Part shown: positions 1 through 8,297 of the stretch, piece after piece
Numbering within the stretch: the first letter of the stretch is position 1
Layout of the letters: each line of letters opens with the position of its first letter
From: Bacteroidales bacterium H4
GTDB lineage: Bacteria > Bacteroidota > Bacteroidia > Bacteroidales > Muribaculaceae
NCBI GenBank assembly: GCA_001701165.1
Contig: DAAP01000009.1
Coordinates: 1 to 23,744 of the forward strand
Length of the DNA stretch: 23,744 bases
Direction: 5' to 3'
Program-made: the position numbers and the translations under genes
Notes under the pieces: model-generated
Told to the model about the DNA's origin: nothing
What the model saw: only the letters and a program-made list of their open reading frames with translations
Databases searched by the model: none

Positions 1-59
1 TTTTTGATGCGGTTGCCCTGCACCCATTCCAAATATTCGAAATATTATATCAGGCACAA

Positions 60-92
60 TTTGGCATATTAGCAAAAAAATGTCTAACTTTA
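60..92 (+). promoter_or_regulatory. Candidate promoter of the peptide transporter gene
   Basis: A TTTG box at 60-63 is followed after 21 nt by TAACTTTA at 85-92, close to the Bacteroidota pattern TTTG-N19-21-TAnnTTTG; only the last base of the -7 box differs. It would give a leader of roughly 80 nt before the ATG at 181. Confidence 0.45.
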
Positions 93-180
93 TCCGCCGT
101 TTTTCCGCATCCACACAAGGCACCTCGGGACGGCTATAGACCGCAACTTACTATAACACCAACTATAAACCACGAAAACA

Positions 181-1746
181 ATGTTTAAGAACCAACCCAA
201 AGGTCTGATTCCCGCCGCATTATCCAACATGGGCGAGCGCTTCGGATACTACATCATGAACGCCGTACTCGTGCTGTTCCTGTGCTCCAAATTCGGACTG
301 AACGAGGAAACATCCGGCCTTATCTACTCGTGCTTCTATGCCGGCATCTACATCCTCTCGCTGGTCGGCGGTATCATTGCTGACAAGACACAGAACTACA
401 AAGGCACCATCATCAAGGGCCTTATCATCATGACCGCCGGATATGCCCTGCTGGCTATCCCCATCCTGGCCACGACCGAAAACACCACCTGGCTGCTGAC
501 GCTGACATGCGCGGCCCTATTCCTGATTGCATTTGGCAACGGCCTCTTCAAAGGCAACCTCCAAGCCATCGTAGGCCAGCTATATGACAACCCGAAATAC
601 GCAGACAAGCGAGATTCAGGCTTCCAAATATTCTACGTATTCATCAACATCGGCGGCCTCATAGCGCCCTTCGTTGCGCCCTACCTGCGCGAATGGTGGC
701 TTAGCGCCAACGACATGGTATACAACGCCAGCTTCCCCGAAATGTGCCACCAAGTGCTCGGCGGCAGCGCTGACAAACTCACCGAAATCACCGACTTTGC
801 CACCAAAGTAGGATACAACGGCGTTGAATCACTCAAGGAATTCTGCGGCCAATACCTCGATGTTTTCAACTCGGGCATCCACTTCTCATTCATAGCCTCC
901 GTGGCCGCAATGCTCATCTCCCTAACCATATTCCTAACCACCAAGAAAGGCCTGCCCAACCCCGCCAAGAAAGAAGCTGCCGCCGCAGTCAAGTATACCC
1001 AAGCCGAAAAGGCTGCCATGGCCAAGGAATTGAAACAACGCATGTACGCCCTCTTCGCCGTACTCGGCATCGCCGTATTCTTCTGGTTCTCGTTCCATCA
1101 AAACGGAACTTCAATGTCACTTTTCGCACGCGACTTCGTCGACTCCTCCGCAGTAGCCCCCGAAATATGGCAAGCAGTAAACCCGTTCTTCGTAATCGTG
1201 CTCACACCAATAATCATGGTCATATTCTCAGCCCTCGCACGCAAAGGACGCCAGATTTCGACACCGCGCAAAATCGCTTACGGTATGGGAATCGCCGCCA
1301 TCGCATACCTGTTCCTGACCATATTCTCTCTGATAATGGACTATCCCTCCGGAACAGCCTTCCGCGATATGATCACATCCAACGCCGGCGTAGTCAAAGC
1401 CGGATGGTGGGTACTGATAGTCTACTACTTCTTCATGACCGTAGCCGAATTGTTTATTTCGCCGCTGGGATTGTCTTTTGTCTCCAAAGTCGCTCCCAAG
1501 AACCTCCAAGGTCTATGCCAAGGTCTATGGCTCGGCGCCACCGCCGTTGGCAACCTGCTATTGTGGATAGGCCCGCTGATTTACAACAATGCTCCCATTT
1601 GGGTGGCATGGACCGTGTTCCTTGCTGTATGCCTAATCTCTATGGGCACAATGCTCGCTATGGTCAAGTGGCTTGAACGCGTCACACAAGACAAACCTGC
1701 CGTTAAGACAGCACCTTCACAAGACATCGTAGAAGACGAAATCTAA
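181..1746 (+). CDS. POT/PTR-family peptide:H+ symporter
   Basis: This is an inner-membrane proton-coupled transporter that probably imports di- and tripeptides. The N-terminus has the POT signature NMGERFGYY (about residues 16-24), which contains the ExxERF-type proton-coupling motif, and the second PTR2 signature FYVFINIGG lies near residue 150. The 521-residue length and the repeated hydrophobic helices across the whole protein fit the 12-14-helix POT architecture. A charged lysine-rich loop near residues 260-285 probably separates the two six-helix bundles. The ATG at 181 immediately begins the conserved N-terminal region. The gene stands alone, with a candidate promoter upstream and a strong intrinsic terminator just after the stop. 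The exact substrate (dipeptides, tripeptides or another small solute) cannot be read from the sequence. Confidence 0.93.
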   Translation: MFKNQPKGLIPAALSNMGERFGYYIMNAVLVLFLCSKFGLNEETSGLIYSCFYAGIYILSLVGGIIADKTQNYKGTIIKGLIIMTAGYALLAIPILATTENTTWLLTLTCAALFLIAFGNGLFKGNLQAIVGQLYDNPKYADKRDSGFQIFYVFINIGGLIAPFVAPYLREWWLSANDMVYNASFPEMCHQVLGGSADKLTEITDFATKVGYNGVESLKEFCGQYLDVFNSGIHFSFIASVAAMLISLTIFLTTKKGLPNPAKKEAAAAVKYTQAEKAAMAKELKQRMYALFAVLGIAVFFWFSFHQNGTSMSLFARDFVDSSAVAPEIWQAVNPFFVIVLTPIIMVIFSALARKGRQISTPRKIAYGMGIAAIAYLFLTIFSLIMDYPSGTAFRDMITSNAGVVKAGWWVLIVYYFFMTVAELFISPLGLSFVSKVAPKNLQGLCQGLWLGATAVGNLLLWIGPLIYNNAPIWVAWTVFLAVCLISMGTMLAMVKWLERVTQDKPAVKTAPSQDIVEDEI

Positions 1747-1769
1747 TCATTACATTTCGTCACACACAA

Positions 1770-1808
1770 AAAAAACGCTTCGCTGCATACCGCTTCGAAG
1801 CGTTTTTT
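1770..1808 (+). terminator. Rho-independent terminator after the peptide transporter
   Basis: A perfect 13-bp inverted repeat (1770-1782 with 1796-1808) carries a run of A on the left and six T on the right, 23 nt after the POT stop codon. The A/T-flanked stem could work on both strands, but only the plus-strand gene needs it. Confidence 0.85.
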
Positions 1809-1979
1809 GTATGCGTATACATCTATGACACAACCCATTCTGATACCACACAAGTGACCACCTACACCGAAACAGACACAACCACATACAATATCAAAAA
1901 AAAACGCTAACTTCGCGGCTGCATAACGATGCGAGGCTACGCATCGTCATACAATATCATATCTATCCTCACTCATCGT

Positions 1980-3929
1980 ATGAATTCCGACACACACAAA
2001 CGCATTACAGCTCTCGGATTACTTGTCACCATAGGCATAGTTTTCGGCGACATCGGCACATCTCCGCTATATGTCATGAGAGCCGTTATCGGCGCCACCC
2101 CGAACTTTGACGCCGACTATATCATCGGGGCGGTATCGTGCGTCATTTGGACGCTAACGCTGCAAACAACACTGAAATACGTCATTATTGCCTTACGTGC
2201 CGACAACAACGGCGAGGGCGGCATTCTGTCGCTGTTTGCGCTACTACGCAAAATGCCGCGCCGATGGCTATATATCGTTGCAGCCGCCGGCGCAGCCGCT
2301 CTTATCGCCGACGGGGTCATCACTCCGGCCATCACTGTCACCTCAGCCATCGAAGGACTCAACGTCGTCTTCGGCAACAACGTCCCGACGCTCCCGATTG
2401 TACTGGTTATAATCGCTTTGCTCTTCGCAGCCCAACAGCTCGGCACAGGTCGCATCGGACGTTTTTTCGGTCCGTTTATGCTGGCCTGGTTCGTTATGCT
2501 TGCCGTATTGGGAATATGCCGCTTACCCATGGCTTGGCAAATCCTTAGCGCTTTCAACCCATATTATGCAATACACCTGCTATGGACCAGTCCGGAGTGG
2601 TTTGTCATCGTTGGCGCCATATTTCTTTGTACCACCGGAGCCGAAGCTCTATACTCCGACCTGGGACACTGCGGCCGCCGCAACATCACCATAACATGGT
2701 GCTTTGTCAAAGCCTCGCTTATACTCAACTACATGGGCCAAGGAGCATGGTTGATAGCCCAAAGCGAGAATGGAAGCGTCTCCGTCAACCCTTTTTACGG
2801 CATCATGCCCTCTTGGATGGTTCCCCTTGGAATTGCCATGGCAACAGGTGCCGCCGTCATTGCCAGTCAAGCTCTCATCTCGGGCGCCTTTACAATGTTC
2901 TCCGAAGCCGTCAACCTCAACTTTTGGCCATCGCTACGCATTAAGTATCCCGGCGCTGCAAAGGGACAGCCATATATTCCTATGGTAAATATGGCCTTAT
3001 TTATAGGCTGTATCATGACACTGCTCGTGTTCCGAAATTCTTCCGCCATGGAAGCCGCCTACGGACTCGCCATCACCATTACAATGCTGATGACAACTGC
3101 ATTAATGACGTTATACCTGCGCCGACATTTGCCGTCATGGGCCTGCATTTCTTTCGCTGTATTCTTCGGGACAATCGAATGTCTTTTCCTCGTAGGCAAC
3201 CTCTCTAAATTTGAGCACGGAGGATGGTATACAATGCTCATCGCCTGCGTCATTGCCTTGATTATGGCTGTATGGCACGCATCGACGCGTATGCGCTCAC
3301 GATACATCGAGTATATAAACACCGCCGACAAGTTGCCAATCATCAACGACATACATCAAGACAATGCAATCCCGATGTTTGCATCTAATGTTGTCTACTT
3401 TTCGCGCAGCTCCGACCCCGGCCAACTCGAAGACAAATTGCTGTACTCCATCATCAACCGACACCCTAAACGAGCCGACCATTACTGGCTTATACATATC
3501 GAGCGTTGCGACACTCCCCATCGGCTGGAATATGACATTACCGAACTCATACCCGGTACAATGTTTTTTGTCAAAATGTACCTCGGATTTCATACCGATG
3601 CACGCATCAATGTCTACCTGCGCCAAATCATCGAAGACATGGTGGCTCAAAACAAGATCTCCATCACTTCATCTTACCCGTCGCTCAATGCACACGGCAT
3701 CGCAGGCGATTTTATATTCGTCGAACTGCATCGCGTATTCTCCACTTCGTCCGACTGCAAGCCTTCAGACCGAAGACTTATGATATGGCACGAACGCCTA
3801 CGCCGCCTCGGTGTCGATGACTGCACCGCTATGGGTTTGGACACATCATCGGTGGTAGTGGAGACAGTCCCTCTAATTATTTCAAGCCATAAACCGCGAC
3901 GCATCACGCGCATAGCTCATAACGACTGA
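1980..3929 (+). CDS. kup: Kup-type potassium uptake transporter
   Basis: This is an inner-membrane K+ uptake protein of the KUP/HAK/KT family, probably a K+/H+ symporter. The first helix contains the family hallmark FGDIGTSPLYV, followed by further conserved stretches such as NNGEGG and the GVITPAITV segment. About 12 hydrophobic helices fill the first two thirds, and a soluble C-terminal domain of about 190 residues follows, as in other Kup proteins. I place the start at the ATG at 1980, giving 649 residues. An in-frame ATG at 1929 would add 17 residues of atypical sequence and sits only a few bases after a weak -7-like box (TAACTTCG, 1908-1915), leaving almost no leader. The gene is monocistronic. 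No obvious K+-sensing riboswitch is visible upstream. Confidence 0.93.
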   Translation: MNSDTHKRITALGLLVTIGIVFGDIGTSPLYVMRAVIGATPNFDADYIIGAVSCVIWTLTLQTTLKYVIIALRADNNGEGGILSLFALLRKMPRRWLYIVAAAGAAALIADGVITPAITVTSAIEGLNVVFGNNVPTLPIVLVIIALLFAAQQLGTGRIGRFFGPFMLAWFVMLAVLGICRLPMAWQILSAFNPYYAIHLLWTSPEWFVIVGAIFLCTTGAEALYSDLGHCGRRNITITWCFVKASLILNYMGQGAWLIAQSENGSVSVNPFYGIMPSWMVPLGIAMATGAAVIASQALISGAFTMFSEAVNLNFWPSLRIKYPGAAKGQPYIPMVNMALFIGCIMTLLVFRNSSAMEAAYGLAITITMLMTTALMTLYLRRHLPSWACISFAVFFGTIECLFLVGNLSKFEHGGWYTMLIACVIALIMAVWHASTRMRSRYIEYINTADKLPIINDIHQDNAIPMFASNVVYFSRSSDPGQLEDKLLYSIINRHPKRADHYWLIHIERCDTPHRLEYDITELIPGTMFFVKMYLGFHTDARINVYLRQIIEDMVAQNKISITSSYPSLNAHGIAGDFIFVELHRVFSTSSDCKPSDRRLMIWHERLRRLGVDDCTAMGLDTSSVVVETVPLIISSHKPRRITRIAHND

Positions 3930-4034
3930 CGCCGGAAGCTACCCTGAGCGACAATAGTAATATTGAAATCAACAACTAACATTAGTTAATTCAACAATAA
4001 TAATAGTTAATATTTCATAATATCATTTTACAAA
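3930..4034. other. AT-rich intergenic region after kup
   Basis: This stretch is much richer in A and T than the flanking genes and has short imperfect inverted repeats such as AACTAA/TTAGTT, but no convincing GC-rich terminator for kup. I see no coding sequence. It leads into the candidate promoter at 4035-4066. Confidence 0.4.
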
Positions 4035-4066
4035 TTTTAATCAAATAGAAAAATGCCGTACTTTTG
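4035..4066 (+). promoter_or_regulatory. Distal candidate promoter of the gcv leader or a small RNA
   Basis: TACTTTTG at 4059-4066 is a perfect TAnnTTTG -7 box. A TTTT at 4035-4038, 20 nt upstream, is a three-of-four match to the -33 box. Transcription would start near 4073 and run into the hairpin at 4110-4139. Confidence 0.5.
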
Positions 4067-4072
4067 CACGTG

Positions 4073-4148
4073 TGTTTTTCATAGTATTAGATTAAGATAA
4101 AGGTTTAAGGAAAAGAGTTGTCGCGAGATAGCTCTTTTCTAATTTTTG
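4073..4148 (+). ncRNA. Candidate hairpin-terminated small RNA or transcription attenuator upstream of the gcv operon
   Basis: Between a perfect -7 box (4059-4066) and a second complete promoter (4282-4312) lies a 13-bp stem, 4110-4122 paired with 4127-4139, including two G-U pairs and capped by the GNRA tetraloop GCGA. It is followed by TAATTTTT. Transcripts from the distal promoter would be expected to stop here, giving an RNA of about 75 nt. No open reading frame fits inside it. It could be a stand-alone sRNA or a conditional attenuator for the genes downstream. It does not resemble a glycine riboswitch. The assignment is inferred from promoter and hairpin geometry only. Confidence 0.4.
4110..4147 (+). 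terminator. GNRA-capped hairpin with T-rich tail in the gcv leader
   Basis: The arms GAAAAGAGTTGTC and GATAGCTCTTTTC pair over 13 positions around a GCGA loop, then comes TAATTTTT. The U-run is interrupted, so it may act as an attenuator rather than a full terminator. Confidence 0.55.
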
Positions 4149-4281
4149 AAAAGAAACGACTGCATCCGGCCGACACCTTTGCAGCCGACTATGCGCACAC
4201 ATCACCGCTCCATATATAAGCCAAAGCCATTCTCTTCCTTATTATTTGATGATTTGGACAAGCAAAAACACGGCTTTCGGT

Positions 4282-4312
4282 TTTGCCGTATCGCGGAAAA
4301 TGCTTACTTTTG
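4282..4312 (+). promoter_or_regulatory. Proximal promoter of the lipoate ligase-gcv operon
   Basis: TTTG at 4282-4285, a 19-nt spacer and TACTTTTG at 4305-4312 match the Bacteroides sigma-ABfr consensus at every defined base. A start near 4320 leaves about 95 nt of leader before the preferred ATG at 4416. Confidence 0.7.
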
Positions 4313-4415
4313 GGCTGTGGATATGGCCGCGCCGAAATGTCGCCCGTAGATGCAAGCATCCATCGCAAATCAACGGCTAAAGCCATGGTCCGAACCAACG
4401 ACATACGCCGTCACA

Positions 4416-5144
4416 ATGATACGCTTGACGCTCGAACACGACACTCCGCGACGCGCATCTTTCTATTTGGCAATGGAAAGATGGGTAGCAGCCAACCTCC
4501 CCGCAGGCGAGGACTACATCTTTACATGGGTCATCGCTCCTACCGTAGTCGTAGGGCGCAACCAAGACCTTGACAGCGAAGTAAATATTGAGTGTTGCCG
4601 GCGACTCGGCATAGACATCTGCCGCCGCCATAGCGGTGGCGGAGCAATATACGCGGACACCCACAACATCATGGTCAGCTACATCGCCGATGCACGGAAC
4701 ACTTCCGTGCCGGAGGCCTTTGCACGCTACACCGATGACATCTGTGCACGCCTGCACTCGCTAGGCATAGATGCTGTCGGCTCGGGGCGCAACGATGTGT
4801 GCGTCGACTCTCGCAAAGTATCCGGCGGCGCATTTTACGACCTGGGTGACAGATACGTGGCACACAGCACAATGCTATGGGATACGGACACAGACACCAT
4901 GCGTCGGGTACTGACTCCACCGGCCGAAAAATTGCAACGCCACGGCGTAGCATCGGTAGCATCGCGCGTAGCCGGACTACGCACTTTATACCCGGACTTA
5001 GCCTTTGACCACCTGCGTGCCGCACTGGATGCGCCCGGCCCCGGCGGCAAAGTTCGAATAATCTCCGATGACGAAGCCGACCAAATCGAGCAAATCCGCC
5101 AAAGGCTGTACACCGACGAGTGGACATTTCGCAAACCGCACTGA
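4416..5144 (+). CDS. Lipoate-protein ligase A family protein
   Basis: It probably activates lipoate with ATP and attaches it to the lysine of GcvH in the cytoplasm. The LplA/LipB catalytic fold is recognisable from RRHSGGGA (residues 70-77), which forms the lipoyl-AMP binding loop, and from GRNDV followed by SRKVSGGAFY, whose Lys134 is the usual active-site lysine. The protein is about 242 residues and lacks the roughly 80-residue C-terminal accessory domain of E. coli LplA. It could therefore be a transferase or need a partner for activation. I prefer the ATG at 4416. The in-frame ATG at 4350 would add 22 residues without family similarity and lies close to the predicted transcription start. 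It heads the glycine cleavage operon, which supports GcvH as its target. Confidence 0.85.
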   Translation: MIRLTLEHDTPRRASFYLAMERWVAANLPAGEDYIFTWVIAPTVVVGRNQDLDSEVNIECCRRLGIDICRRHSGGGAIYADTHNIMVSYIADARNTSVPEAFARYTDDICARLHSLGIDAVGSGRNDVCVDSRKVSGGAFYDLGDRYVAHSTMLWDTDTDTMRRVLTPPAEKLQRHGVASVASRVAGLRTLYPDLAFDHLRAALDAPGPGGKVRIISDDEADQIEQIRQRLYTDEWTFRKPH

Positions 5145-5227
5145 GCACTCGGACTTGCATTAGACAAACCTCCGCGACAAAAACAGACGACAAAAACAAT
5201 CGAAAACAACATAACACCCGCAACCCC

Positions 5228-6343
5228 ATGGAAAGCGAAAAAACCAAAACCACCTGCCTCAATGCGGCACACCGCGCCTTAGGCGCCGAAATGGTACCCT
5301 TCGGAGGATTTGACATGCCATTATATTATACCGATATCGAAAGCGAGCACCGTGCAGTACGCACAGCCTGTGGCGTATTCGATGTATCACATATGGGCGA
5401 AGTCATGGTCTCGGGCGAAGATGCCATGCGATTTGTCAACCACATCTTCACCGGTGATGTCAGCACTCTTGCCGTGGGCGATGTCGTATACGGCATGATG
5501 CTACATGACAACGGCGGCACAGTGGACGACCTCCTGGTATACCGCATAGGAGCCGAAGCATACCTGCTGGTTATCAACGCCTCCAACATCGACAAGGACG
5601 TGGCGCACATACGCGCCCAAGCCGCTGAATTCTCCGGCGTACGCATCGAGGACATCAGCGCCACCACTGCGCAGCTGGCCGTGCAAGGACCTGATAGTCC
5701 ACGCATAATGACCCAAGTACTCGACTTGGCCGAAGCTAACGATCTGCGCTTCTACACCTGCCGCGAATTTCATCGTAACGGGCACGAAATCCTGGTAAGC
5801 CGCACCGGATACACCGGAGAAGATGGCTTCGAAATATACGGACCGCAAGACGCCATCATCGAAATGTGGAATCGCCTTGTCGCGGCCGGTGTAACTCCAT
5901 GCGGACTTGGATGTCGCGACACACTACGCTTCGAAGCCGGGCTACCGCTATATGGCGATGAACTCGGCGACGACATCTCGCCCATTATGGCCGGGCTGTC
6001 CATGTTTGTCAAAATCGACAAAGACGGCGGATTTATGGGACGTGACGCCGTAGCCCGACAAAAAGCCGAAGGCGTCAAGCGCCGTCTCGTCGGGCTCGAA
6101 ATACAAGGCCCTGCCATAGCACGTCACGGCTACGAGGTCCTCGATGCCGATGATCCCGAAAAAGTCATTGGAACAATTTCCACCGGCTATCACAGCATCA
6201 CCCTGGGCACTAACCTCGCCATGGCTTTCATAGACCGCGACCACGCCGCACTGGGCACGCACGTACTGGTGCGCGTACGCCGCAAGACATTTCCGGCCAC
6301 CGTGGTCAAAAAACGTTTCTATACGCCCAACTACAAGAAATAG
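5228..6343 (+). CDS. gcvT: Glycine cleavage system T protein (aminomethyltransferase)
   Basis: GcvT takes the aminomethyl group from the lipoyl arm of GcvH, releases ammonia and forms 5,10-methylene-tetrahydrofolate. The sequence begins with the typical H-x6-GAEMVPFGGFDMP region, continues with VFDVSHMGE and has the folate-binding area YTGEDGFEIY near residue 195. The end YTPNYKK resembles bacterial GcvT proteins. With the ATG at 5228 the protein has 371 residues, close to the usual 360-370. An in-frame ATG at 5120 would overlap the ligase gene and add a polar, non-conserved 36-residue extension, so I reject it. The gap to the ligase stop is 83 nt, consistent with one transcript. Confidence 0.95.
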   Translation: MESEKTKTTCLNAAHRALGAEMVPFGGFDMPLYYTDIESEHRAVRTACGVFDVSHMGEVMVSGEDAMRFVNHIFTGDVSTLAVGDVVYGMMLHDNGGTVDDLLVYRIGAEAYLLVINASNIDKDVAHIRAQAAEFSGVRIEDISATTAQLAVQGPDSPRIMTQVLDLAEANDLRFYTCREFHRNGHEILVSRTGYTGEDGFEIYGPQDAIIEMWNRLVAAGVTPCGLGCRDTLRFEAGLPLYGDELGDDISPIMAGLSMFVKIDKDGGFMGRDAVARQKAEGVKRRLVGLEIQGPAIARHGYEVLDADDPEKVIGTISTGYHSITLGTNLAMAFIDRDHAALGTHVLVRVRRKTFPATVVKKRFYTPNYKK

Positions 6344-6458
6344 TGCAGTAGCCATACAAGGAATGACACACTGTAGTCACGCATTACGGTGATACGACAC
6401 GGACATTCTATAAATATACATCATCCTAACACCCAACACATACACAAAACATACAGCC

Positions 6459-6839
6459 ATGATTAAATATCTCAAGTCACACGAGTACATCCGCATCGAA
6501 GACGCCGAACCCCAAATAGGATACATCGGCATATCAGCCTACGCCGCCGCACAGCTGGGCAATATAGTATATGTAGACATGCCACTCGAAGGCGATGATG
6601 TAATCAAAGGCGAAGAATTCGGCGCCATCGAAAGCGTCAAAGCCGCCTCCGACCTCTATTCGCCGGTCTCCGGCGAAGTCCTTGCCTCCAACGATGCACT
6701 CGAGGACAATCCACGACTTGTAGGCCAAGACCCCATAGCCAACTGGATTATTAAGGTCAGCATCAGCGATCCCGCCGAACTCGATGACCTTCTTGACCAA
6801 GCAGCCTACGATGCATTATGCGCCGCCGAAAAGCACTGA
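6459..6839 (+). CDS. gcvH: Glycine cleavage system H protein (lipoyl carrier)
   Basis: GcvH is the small soluble carrier whose lipoyl-lysine swings between the P, T and L proteins. At 126 residues it has the normal length. The lipoylation site is Lys61 in the sequence GAIESVKAASDLYSP, matching the conserved ESVKA motif. The N-terminus (HEYIRIEDAEPQIGYIGIS) corresponds to the usual H-protein start, in which the Trp of E. coli-type proteins is replaced. It lies 115 nt after gcvT and 93 nt before gcvPA. The nearby lipoate ligase and lipoamide dehydrogenase genes supply the modification and the reoxidation of this same arm. Confidence 0.95.
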   Translation: MIKYLKSHEYIRIEDAEPQIGYIGISAYAAAQLGNIVYVDMPLEGDDVIKGEEFGAIESVKAASDLYSPVSGEVLASNDALEDNPRLVGQDPIANWIIKVSISDPAELDDLLDQAAYDALCAAEKH

Positions 6840-6863
6840 CGCATCGAGACTATACAGCAAATA

Positions 6864-6905
6864 CGCACGGGCACTCGAGCCGTATAAGCTCGGGCTCTTC
6901 GTGCG
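6864..6905 (+). promoter_or_regulatory. Stem-loop in the gcvH-gcvPA gap
   Basis: A 6-bp outer stem (6864-6869 with 6900-6905) and a 7-bp inner stem (6874-6880 with 6888-6894, one G-U pair) are separated by a small internal loop. No T-run follows, so it is more likely an mRNA-stability or processing element, or a weak attenuator, than a full terminator. It could help keep more gcvH product than gcvP product. Confidence 0.35.
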
Positions 6906-6932
6906 ATCCCACCTAACCTAACACCACGCACA

Positions 6933-8297
6933 ATGAGCAGTACCCACCCATATCTGCCACACACTCCGGAAGATATTTCGGCCATGCTGGAACGCTGCTG
7001 CGCCGCCACTTTGGACAACCTCTTCAGTGACATCCCCGGAGAATTGCGCCTGCGGTCGCCTTACGACATCCGGGGACCACTGAGCGAAAACGAATTACGA
7101 CGCCATTTTGACGCAATATTTGCGGACATCAAGCCACTGACTTGCTTCGCCGGCAACGGCTACTACGACCACTATTGTCCCGCCGTGTGCGCTGACATCG
7201 TGCGCCGCAGCGAGTTCCTGACCGCATATACCCCATACCAGCCCGAGATTTCGCAAGGAACGTTGCAGTATATCTTCGAATATCAGTCGATGATGGCTTC
7301 GCTTACCGGACTGGACGTCTCCAACGCCTCGCTATATGATGGCGCCACGGCCACTGCCGAGGCCATGATAATGTGCGTCGCCGCCGCTCGCCGCCGCAAC
7401 CGCGTACTCGTCTCGGCCACTCTGGCTCCGTCAGTACGCGCCGTAGTGGACACCTATGCTCGCTATCACGGCATTACCATAGACACCATACCCGAGGAAC
7501 CCGGCAAAGGCGTCACCGACAAGGCTGCTCTGACGGCCATGCTCACGGTCGATAACGCCAAGGACATCGCCGGAGTCATCGCAGCTTCACCCAACCGATA
7601 CGGATGTCTCGAAGACTTCGACGGATGGTCCGATGCCATACACGCAGCCAAGGCGCTGATGGTCATCAATACGCATGCCTCGGCGCTGGGCATACTTCGC
7701 AGCCCCGGCGACCTGGGCGCCGACATCGCCGTAGGCGACGCCCAATCACTGGGAATGCCGCTGAATTACGGCGGACCGGGCCTGGGTTATATGTGCGTAC
7801 GCAAAGCTCTGATGCGCAAGATGCCCGGACGCATCGTGGGTGCCACCACCGACGGCAAAGGACAGCGCGTATTCGTACTCACGCTACAAGCACGCGAACA
7901 GCACATACGACGCGAAAAAGCCACATCCAATATCTGCTCCAATCAGGGACTGATGACATTGTATGCTGCCATATATCTGTCCGTTATGGGCGCCAAAGGC
8001 TTGGCTCAAGTATGTCGCGACAGCCATAGTGCAGCCACGGCATTACTGCGTCTAATCGAAGACAACGGGCTGGGCACACACGAACACCGCGGCACACCGT
8101 TCCTCAACGAATTTGTCGTGCGACTTCCCCACGGAATCAAAGCCGCAGATGTCATTGAACGCGGCGCCGAACAAGGATTACTTGCCGGCGTAGCCGTAGG
8201 CGAAGATCGGCTGATGATAGCCGTCACCGAGCAACGCACGGCACAAGACGTCGATGCATTGATACGCCTTTTAACCTCTTTCAAACACGAGCCATGA
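6933..8297 (+). CDS. gcvPA: Glycine dehydrogenase (decarboxylating) subunit 1
   Basis: This is the N-terminal half of the P-protein, which decarboxylates glycine with PLP and loads the aminomethyl group onto GcvH. The opening YLPHTPEDISAMLE, the TAYTPYQPEISQGTLQ block near residue 95 and the later NYGGPGLGY and TSNICSNQ motifs are characteristic of GcvP N-terminal halves. At 454 residues it matches GcvPA of organisms with a split enzyme, not the roughly 950-residue single-chain form. It lacks the PLP-binding lysine, which is in GcvPB, as expected. Its stop overlaps the start of gcvPB by 4 bases (ATGA), so the two subunits are probably translationally coupled in equal amounts. Confidence 0.95.
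   Translation: MSSTHPYLPHTPEDISAMLERCCAATLDNLFSDIPGELRLRSPYDIRGPLSENELRRHFDAIFADIKPLTCFAGNGYYDHYCPAVCADIVRRSEFLTAYTPYQPEISQGTLQYIFEYQSMMASLTGLDVSNASLYDGATATAEAMIMCVAAARRRNRVLVSATLAPSVRAVVDTYARYHGITIDTIPEEPGKGVTDKAALTAMLTVDNAKDIAGVIAASPNRYGCLEDFDGWSDAIHAAKALMVINTHASALGILRSPGDLGADIAVGDAQSLGMPLNYGGPGLGYMCVRKALMRKMPGRIVGATTDGKGQRVFVLTLQAREQHIRREKATSNICSNQGLMTLYAAIYLSVMGAKGLAQVCRDSHSAATALLRLIEDNGLGTHEHRGTPFLNEFVVRLPHGIKAADVIERGAEQGLLAGVAVGEDRLMIAVTEQRTAQDVDALIRLLTSFKHEP

Noticed and set aside
1929..1979. Upstream ATG of kup
   Set aside because: Adds 17 atypical residues and leaves almost no leader after the nearest promoter-like box.
3930..4415. Glycine or other known riboswitch in the gcv leader
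   Set aside because: No tandem glycine-aptamer motifs or other riboswitch core was recognised; only the hairpin and promoters are supported.
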